Position numbers and translations under genes: made by a program. From the NCBI GenBank assembly GCA_002402755.1, contig DHGK01000112.1, positions 1 to 10,967 on the forward strand: DNA of 10,967 bases. Reading direction: 5' to 3'. Each line of letters opens with the position of its first letter. Positions within the stretch are counted from its first letter, which is position 1. The notes under the pieces were generated by a model. The model was given only the letters and a program-made list of their open reading frames with translations. It made no database searches and was not told where the DNA came from. The DNA comes from Planctomycetes bacterium UBA4800 (lineage in GTDB: Bacteria > Planctomycetota > UBA8108 > UBA8890 > UBA8898). Positions 7,195 to 10,967 of this stretch are shown in pieces.

Positions 7195-7223
7195 ATTCTA
7201 TTGTCGGGGGAAAGCGCGCGCAA
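7195..7223 (-). promoter_or_regulatory. Candidate promoter for the secreted-protein gene
   Basis: On the minus strand TTGCGC (7223-7218), a 17-base spacer and TAGAAT (7200-7195) give a good -10 box (5 of 6) and a weak -35 box (3 of 6). The predicted start near 7188 leaves a leader of about 25 bases before the ATG at 7163, long enough to hold the GGAG ribosome site. It lies just downstream of a hairpin that could end the oxidoreductase transcript. Confidence 0.45.
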
Positions 7224-7235
7224 GAAGTTTCCGGC

Positions 7236-7265
7236 GCCGCCCACCGGAGTTCCGGCCGCGGCGGC
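7236..7265 (-). terminator. Two-tier hairpin after the FAD oxidoreductase gene
   Basis: The outer 6-base arms (7236-7241 with 7260-7265, GCCGCC/GGCGGC) enclose an inner CCGG-AACT-CCGG stem on the minus strand (7244-7255). It begins 31 bases after the oxidoreductase stop and precedes the candidate promoter of the next gene. Only a short mixed AAACTTCTT follows, not a T-run, so termination is possible but unproven. Confidence 0.3.
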
Positions 7266-7296
7266 AATCCCGCACCCGTCATGATTACGTCAAGAA

Positions 7297-8421
7297 CTAA
7301 CCGGTAAACCAGAATAATAATTTTTCAACGAGGTGCGCAGCCCTCGCCATGAATCGCCGCAGCGGAAACAGCCAGCGATCCCGGATCGGCACGCGACCCG
7401 CGGCGCGGACGCGCTCGGCATACGCGCGCAGCCGGAACGCGGTGGGGCGATCGAGCGCGCGCGCCAGCGTCTCGGCGGCCTCGCGGGCGGTGAGCGCGGC
7501 CCACCTGAACCCCGCGCCCGGGCGGTGCGATCCTCCCATGGGAAGCGCCGCGTCGCCCGCGAGCAGCACCCGCTCGCCGTGCAGCCGGCGCCGCGCGGGC
7601 GGATAGGCGCCGAGTATCCTCGTGCGCCACTCGCCGACCGCGGCGCCGCGAAAGATCTCCTCGATCAGGGGATGGCCTTTGAGCCGGGTCACGATGTCGC
7701 CGGGGCGGAAGCTCCAGTCCGAGAGCGTCTCGGGCGCGATGGCGCCGCGCACGGTCACGATGACGTCCCGCGGCATGCGCAGCACGGCCGCCGCGGCATC
7801 CCTGCAGCCGGGGAGGTTCTGGAGCTCCAGCAGCATGCAGCCCGGGCCCTCGCCGCCGTCGCGCCTCGCCAGGCACTGCTGCGACACGAAGAACACCCTG
7901 CCGCCGGCGGCGCGGCGGCGCAGCAGACCGTTGCGCGCAAGCAGCTCCTCGTCGGTACCCGACGCGATCAGCACGGCCTTGGCGGCGACGGCGGCGCCGG
8001 CGGCGCGGACGAACACCGGGCCGTCCGGCTCCGCCGTGATCTGCTCCACGCTGAAATCCTCCCGGAGCGTCACGCCTGCGCGCTGCAGGATGCCGCGCAG
8101 GTACGCATCGAGATCCGCGCGCGCGAAGGCCGAGAGCTCGCCGTGGGGGTGGGGCCGCACGGCCGCGATGATGAAGCTCCGGCCGAGCCAGGCGACATCG
8201 CGGCGGACGACCGGCAGCATGAACTCGGGCCGCGGCAGCCCGAACGCGCTCCACCACGGACCGTCGGACAGGTTCCCGCCGCTCGTCTCCTGGCCGATCT
8301 GCTTGCCGCGCTCCAGGACGATGACGCGCAGTCCGCGCCGCGCGAGATCGTGGGCGGCCAGGCTTCCGGCGAACCCGGCGCCGACGACCGCGATGTCCCA
8401 CGCATCCTGCACGGCGTTCAC
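7297..8421 (-). CDS. FAD-dependent oxidoreductase, FixC / geranylgeranyl reductase-like
   Basis: This is a 374-residue protein from GTG 8421-8419, whose GTGA overlaps the rho stop by four bases. GAGG sits seven bases upstream in the rho 3' end. The Rossmann FAD motif is at residues 10-19 (IAVVGAGFAG), followed by LRVIVLERG (31-39) and TSGGN (46-50). A second flavin segment, ERVLLAGDAALPMGG (283-297), is followed by RPGAGFRWAALTAREAAETLARAL (300-323), the usual GD motif and following helix. A HPLIEEIF block (250-257) resembles FixC/ETF-quinone oxidoreductase and geranylgeranyl reductase proteins. The C-terminal end (HLVEKLLFWFTG) is hydrophobic and might touch the membrane. The substrate is unknown: quinone, isoprenoid or aromatic compounds are all possible. 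The last codons are unusually AT-rich (TTA TTA for Leu). Co-transcription with rho is likely. Confidence 0.87.
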   Translation of the reverse strand: MNAVQDAWDIAVVGAGFAGSLAAHDLARRGLRVIVLERGKQIGQETSGGNLSDGPWWSAFGLPRPEFMLPVVRRDVAWLGRSFIIAAVRPHPHGELSAFARADLDAYLRGILQRAGVTLREDFSVEQITAEPDGPVFVRAAGAAVAAKAVLIASGTDEELLARNGLLRRRAAGGRVFFVSQQCLARRDGGEGPGCMLLELQNLPGCRDAAAAVLRMPRDVIVTVRGAIAPETLSDWSFRPGDIVTRLKGHPLIEEIFRGAAVGEWRTRILGAYPPARRRLHGERVLLAGDAALPMGGSHRPGAGFRWAALTAREAAETLARALDRPTAFRLRAYAERVRAAGRVPIRDRWLFPLRRFMARAAHLVEKLLFWFTG

Positions 8422-9680
8422 CCCAGCGCCTCGGCCGAGAACGATGAGAGGAACTCGTTGTTGGTGCGGGTCGCCGCGAGCTTCTCCAGGAACACGCGCG
8501 CGCCCCGCTTCAGGTCCAGCGTCTGCAGCACCCGGCGCAGCGTCCAGATCTGGCGCAGCACGCTCGGCAGGTAGAGCTTCTCCTCCTTGCGCGTGCCCGA
8601 GACCTTGATGTCGACCGCCGGGAACACGCGCATGTCGGCGAGCTGGCGCGACAGGATGCACTCCATGTTCCCGGTTCCCTTGAACTCCTCGTAAATCACC
8701 TGATCCAGGCGGCTGCCGGTGTCGACCAGGCACGTGGCGACGATGGTGAGGCTCCCGCCGTGCTCCAGGTCGCGGGCCGCGCCGAGGAACGCCTTGGGCT
8801 TGTCGAGCACCGAGGCGTCCAGGCCGCCGGAGAGCGTGCGGCCGGTCTCCTTCGTGTTGAGATTGTAGGCCCGGCCGAGGCGCGTCAGCGAGTCCATGAG
8901 GATGAACACGTCGCGCCCCGTCTCGACCAGCCGCTTGGCGCGCGCGAGGGCGAGTTCGCTCACCCGCACGTGGTTGGCGGGCGACTCGTCCGAGCAACTG
9001 CTCACGATCTCGCCGTCGGTCGTGCGGCGCCAGTCGGTCACCTCCTCGGGGCGCTCGTCGATGAGCACGACCATGATGTGCGTGTCGGGATGGTTCTCCG
9101 CGATCGCGCGCGCGATCTTCTGCAGCAGCATCGTCTTGCCGGCGCGCGGCGGCGAGATGACCAGGCAGCGCTGCCCCTTGCCGATGGGCGTGATGAGATC
9201 GAGCACGCGCAGCGAGATGTCGTGGCGGCTGTCCTCGAGCCGGTACTTCTCCTGCGGATCGACGGCGGCCAGGTCGGTGAAGCGCGGGCGCAGGGCGGCG
9301 GCGTCCGGCAGGAGCCCGTCCACGCGCAGGACGTTGCGCAACACGTAAAATTCCTTCTTTTTTTCGGTTGAAACCTCGCCCTCGACGTAGGACCCCGGCC
9401 TGAGGCCGAGCTGCCGGATGAGCTGCGCCGGCACGAAGCAGTCCTGGAGCGGCCGCTCGCGCAGCGTGCGGATGTCGCCGCGCAGGTGCCCGTAGCCCTC
9501 CTTGTGGATCTCCAGGACGCCCGCCTGCGGCCGCACGGGGCCGATGAAGGCAGGCCGCCGCGGGCGGTGGTCCTGCGGGCGGCCGCCGCGGTCGACGCGG
9601 TGGTGGGGGCGCATGTCGCCGCGCGCGCGGGGGGGGCCGTGGCCCCGCTCCCGGCCTACGAAATCACGCTGGTCTCGCAT
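8418..9680 (-). CDS. rho: Transcription termination factor Rho
   Basis: This is a 420-residue protein counted from ATG 9680-9678, a normal length. Rho is a hexameric RNA-dependent ATPase that loads on nascent C-rich RNA and ends transcription. Residues 1-52 are a basic, disordered head rich in Arg and Gly. The RNA-binding domain follows (VLEIHKEGYGHLRGD at 55-69 to about 122). The ATPase core has Walker A SPPRAGKT (176-183), Walker B VVLIDERPEEV (204-214), the Q-loop region LGRAYNLNTKETGRTLSGG (268-286), the R-loop region FKGTGNMECILSR (333-345) and the arginine-finger segment SGTRKEE (361-367). The start is not certain: no good ribosome site precedes ATG 9680. A TTG at 9725 would add 15 residues and also lacks one. 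A run of seven A's at residues 106-108 forms an in-frame A-AAA-AAG. The 3' end overlaps the oxidoreductase gene. Confidence 0.97.
   Translation of the reverse strand: MRDQRDFVGRERGHGPPRARGDMRPHHRVDRGGRPQDHRPRRPAFIGPVRPQAGVLEIHKEGYGHLRGDIRTLRERPLQDCFVPAQLIRQLGLRPGSYVEGEVSTEKKKEFYVLRNVLRVDGLLPDAAALRPRFTDLAAVDPQEKYRLEDSRHDISLRVLDLITPIGKGQRCLVISPPRAGKTMLLQKIARAIAENHPDTHIMVVLIDERPEEVTDWRRTTDGEIVSSCSDESPANHVRVSELALARAKRLVETGRDVFILMDSLTRLGRAYNLNTKETGRTLSGGLDASVLDKPKAFLGAARDLEHGGSLTIVATCLVDTGSRLDQVIYEEFKGTGNMECILSRQLADMRVFPAVDIKVSGTRKEEKLYLPSVLRQIWTLRRVLQTLDLKRGARVFLEKLAATRTNNEFLSSFSAEALG
9357..9377 (-). other. dnaX-like slippery heptamer with upstream Shine-Dalgarno-like GAGG in rho
   Basis: On the minus strand, codons 106-108 of rho read GAA AAA AAG, which gives the in-frame slippery heptamer A-AAA-AAG at 9363-9357. 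GAGG (9377-9374) lies 10 bases upstream of it. A CGTCC/GGACG stem with a 7-base loop lies downstream at 9333-9317. These resemble the parts of the E. coli dnaX -1 frameshift signal, although the stem is farther away than in dnaX. Whether it is used is unknown. Confidence 0.3.
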
Positions 9681-9768
9681 ATCCGTGTCTCTGGCGCCGT
9701 CCCGGGCGCATGGGGGATTGCGCAAGGCCGCGCGCAGGGCCGCCGCAGGCGCCGCACGCGCGCTCGGG

Positions 9769-9781
9769 GAAGAGGCTCTTC
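9769..9781. other. Dyad-symmetric site in the rho leader
   Basis: GAAGAG-G-CTCTTC is a perfect 6+1+6 inverted repeat. It lies about 11-23 bases downstream of the predicted rho transcription start and about 90 bases before the ATG. It could be a protein-binding site or a short RNA hairpin in the rho leader. No regulator for it is in the window. Confidence 0.3.
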
Positions 9782-9798
9782 ACGATCCTTGCGCCCAT

Positions 9799-9828
9799 AT
9801 TGTACGCCGTGCATCGCCTTTTGTACAA
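9799..9828 (-). promoter_or_regulatory. rho: Candidate rho promoter (half of a symmetric divergent pair)
   Basis: Read on the minus strand, TTGTAC (9828-9823), 18 bases and TACAAT (9804-9799) form a -35/-10 pair. The -10 matches 5 of 6. The -35 matches only the TTG. Predicted transcription starts near 9792, giving a leader of roughly 110 bases before the rho ATG. The same bases also form the opposite promoter for aroD. Confidence 0.5.
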
Positions 9829-9829
9829 T
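9800..9829 (+). promoter_or_regulatory. aroD: Candidate aroD promoter (half of a symmetric divergent pair)
   Basis: On the plus strand TTGTAC (9800-9805), an 18-base spacer and TACAAT (9824-9829) form a promoter, with a predicted start near 9836 and a leader of about 45 bases to the aroD ATG. The core is a perfect 7-base inverted repeat, ATTGTAC (9799-9805) and GTACAAT (9823-9829), so each -10 box overlaps the -35 box of the opposing promoter. Confidence 0.5.
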
Positions 9830-9880
9830 GGTATTCGTGCGCCGCGCCGGCACGGGCCGCGCGCGCCGCACCGGAGGCCA

Positions 9881-10843
9881 ATGAGCACCACCGTGCGCCC
9901 CGGCATCGCCGTCACCGCGGACGGTCCGTTCGACCCCGCCGCGGTGCGCGCCGCCGACTACTGCGAGATCCGCGCCGACCTCTGGCCGGGAGGACCCGCC
10001 GAGGCGCTGGCCCGCATTGCCGCGAGCCCGCGCCCGGTCGTATTCACCTGCCGGACCGCCGCGGAAGGCGGCCGCTTCCGCGGGAGCGACGCCGAGCGCG
10101 CGCCGCTCTTTGCCCGGGCCCGCGACCTCGGCGCCGCGCTCGTCGACATCGAGCTGCGCAGCGCGCTGCTCCGCCGCGGCGTCGCCGCGGGCTGGCCCGT
10201 CCTCGCATCGCTTCACGATTTCGCCGGTCCCGTCGAGGACATTCCCGATCTCCTCCGTACGGCGCGCGACGAGGGCGCGGCGGCGGCGAAGATCGTCTCC
10301 ACGGCGCGCTCCATCGCCGACGTGGTCGCCCTCAGGCACGCGCTCGACGAGCCCGCGCCGTTGCCGGCGGCCATGTTCGCCATGGGCCCATGCGGCATCC
10401 CGAGTCGAATTCTCGCGCTCACGTGGGGGTCCTTGCTCTCCTACGCCGCCGCCGAAACGCCCGCGGCTCCCGGCCAGCTCACGCTGTCCCTCTACACGGA
10501 ACTTTACGGAGACGCGCGCACGCTCCCCGCGCACATCGCCCTGGCCGGCGTCGAACGCGATCTCTGGCCGGCAGCGCGCGCCGCAAACCGCCTCTGCGCG
10601 CAACGACGCCTCGGCGCCCGCGCCGTCCCGTATCCGGATGCCGCGCCCGCCGACTTCCCGGCAATCATCGATATCCTCGGCGCACAGGCCGTGCTGGACA
10701 TCCGTCGCATCGAGGGCGCCGGCTGGCGCTGCGCCGTCCACCGCGCCCACATGCAACCCGCCACGCACTCGGCCTCCACGCTTGATGCGGCGCTCGACGA
10801 AGCGCTGAGCGCTCTCTCCGCAAACCGGGAGGAGGGCGCGTAA
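9881..10843 (+). CDS. aroD: Type I 3-dehydroquinate dehydratase with C-terminal AroE-like relic
   Basis: This is a 320-residue protein from ATG 9881. GGAGG is at 9873-9877, close at three bases, and no better start is near. Residues 1-205 are a type I dehydroquinate dehydratase, which forms 3-dehydroshikimate through a lysine Schiff base in the shikimate pathway. CEIRADLW (28-35), FTCRTAAEGG (55-64), VDIEL (88-92), SLHDF with catalytic-type H112 (110-114), AAKIVST with the Schiff-base K137 (135-141), GIPSRILA with R176 (172-179) and APGQLTL (196-202) match the active-site positions. Known enzymes of this type are about 220-250 residues. The extra residues 206-320 line up loosely with the start of shikimate dehydrogenase, but its SxSP and VTxPxK motifs are absent and there is no NADP domain. 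I infer a decayed AroD-AroE fusion. AroD activity looks intact. Confidence 0.93.
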   Translation: MSTTVRPGIAVTADGPFDPAAVRAADYCEIRADLWPGGPAEALARIAASPRPVVFTCRTAAEGGRFRGSDAERAPLFARARDLGAALVDIELRSALLRRGVAAGWPVLASLHDFAGPVEDIPDLLRTARDEGAAAAKIVSTARSIADVVALRHALDEPAPLPAAMFAMGPCGIPSRILALTWGSLLSYAAAETPAAPGQLTLSLYTELYGDARTLPAHIALAGVERDLWPAARAANRLCAQRRLGARAVPYPDAAPADFPAIIDILGAQAVLDIRRIEGAGWRCAVHRAHMQPATHSASTLDAALDEALSALSANREEGA

Positions 10844-10967
10844 AGGCCACGCAAAACCACGTCGGCAGCGATGCGGGTAAGACCGCGAAGCGGCACCCAC
10901 ACCCAGAGGCATGCGTGGTCTGAGCGCACAGATCCCTCCGAAGGCCCGCACAACCCGGCGCGGGGAT
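10844..10967. other. Right-edge segment after aroD without a recognised gene
   Basis: These 124 bases follow the aroD stop. They contain distant inverted arms CCACGCA (10847-10853) and TGCGTGG (10912-10918) around a small CCGC-GAA-GCGG hairpin. They also contain short open frames with no ribosome site or recognisable protein. This could be the aroD 3' region or the leader of a gene beyond the window. Confidence 0.4.

Noticed and set aside
4563..7307. Long plus-strand open frame of 914 codons opposite the secreted-protein gene
   Set aside because: Its protein is Arg/Asp/Gly/His-rich with no domain or signal, as expected from the complement of GC-rich codons. The minus-strand reading has a signal peptide and dockerin-like repeats.
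8422..8997. Oxidoreductase start far upstream inside rho (TTG at 8997)
   Set aside because: The extra 190 or so residues overlap rho in another frame and have no homology-like features. The FAD motif starts normally after GTG 8421, which has a GAGG ribosome site.
9681..9725. TTG start for rho at 9725, adding 15 residues
   Set aside because: No Shine-Dalgarno precedes it and the added residues are not Rho-like. ATG 9680 is simpler, though not proven.
9664..9915. Small minus-strand frame with two cysteines (CGAC) upstream of and overlapping the rho start
   Set aside because: Its upstream starts lie before the predicted rho transcription start, none has a ribosome site, and the codons look like a shadow of leader and antisense aroD sequence.
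10847..10918. Inverted arms CCACGCA/TGCGTGG after aroD as a terminator or structured RNA
   Set aside because: The arms are 58 bases apart with no T-run. A 7-base match at that distance in GC-rich sequence is weak. It is mentioned only in the edge-segment feature.
1..10967. CRISPR arrays, tRNA/rRNA, insertion sequences, phage or toxin-antitoxin genes
   Set aside because: I saw no spaced direct repeats, no tRNA-like T-loop with matching acceptor stem, no transposase or integrase motifs and no terminal inverted repeats.

Overview
This is a GC-rich (roughly 70%), densely coded bacterial chromosomal window with nine protein genes and no RNA genes, CRISPR arrays, insertion sequences or phage genes that I can see. 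The best taxonomic hint is the C-terminus of the long secreted protein at 4575-7163. It carries two dockerin-like calcium loops followed by a short cysteine-containing tail, an arrangement I associate with Planctomycetota genomes. A Planctomycetota or related origin is an inference, not a measurement.

Left part (1-2658, all minus strand): a divergent MoeA-family molybdenum cofactor gene (1519-2658). Downstream of it, a near-consensus sigma-70 promoter overlaps the moeA stop codon and should drive a two-gene membrane module. That module is a 281-residue anchored coiled-coil protein with a small C-terminal beta domain (474-1319), translationally coupled to a second single-pass membrane protein that runs off the left edge (1-499). 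The second gene begins inside the first and has a perfect Shine-Dalgarno sequence.

Middle part (2748-4450, plus strand): ribE (riboflavin synthase) overlaps ispG (MEP-pathway [4Fe-4S] enzyme) by 13 bases, a compact biosynthetic operon. It converges on the 862-residue secreted beta-rich dockerin-like protein (4575-7163, minus), with hairpins in the 124-base gap.

Right part (7297-10843): rho and a FixC-like FAD oxidoreductase form a minus-strand pair with a 4-base GTGA overlap. Type I 3-dehydroquinate dehydratase (aroD) diverges from rho. The rho-aroD gap holds a 7-base perfect inverted repeat that can be read as two face-to-face promoters sharing elements. The AroD protein has a 115-residue C-terminal extension that looks like a decayed shikimate dehydrogenase substrate-binding domain, so the gene may be the remnant of an AroD-AroE fusion.

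Most of the window is housekeeping. The items I think deserve a second look are the AroD-AroE relic, the symmetric rho/aroD promoter, a dnaX-like slippery site in rho whose -1 frame stays open through the next gene, the uncharacterised membrane coiled-coil pair, and the secreted dockerin-like protein. I found no convincing new multi-gene defence or metabolic system.
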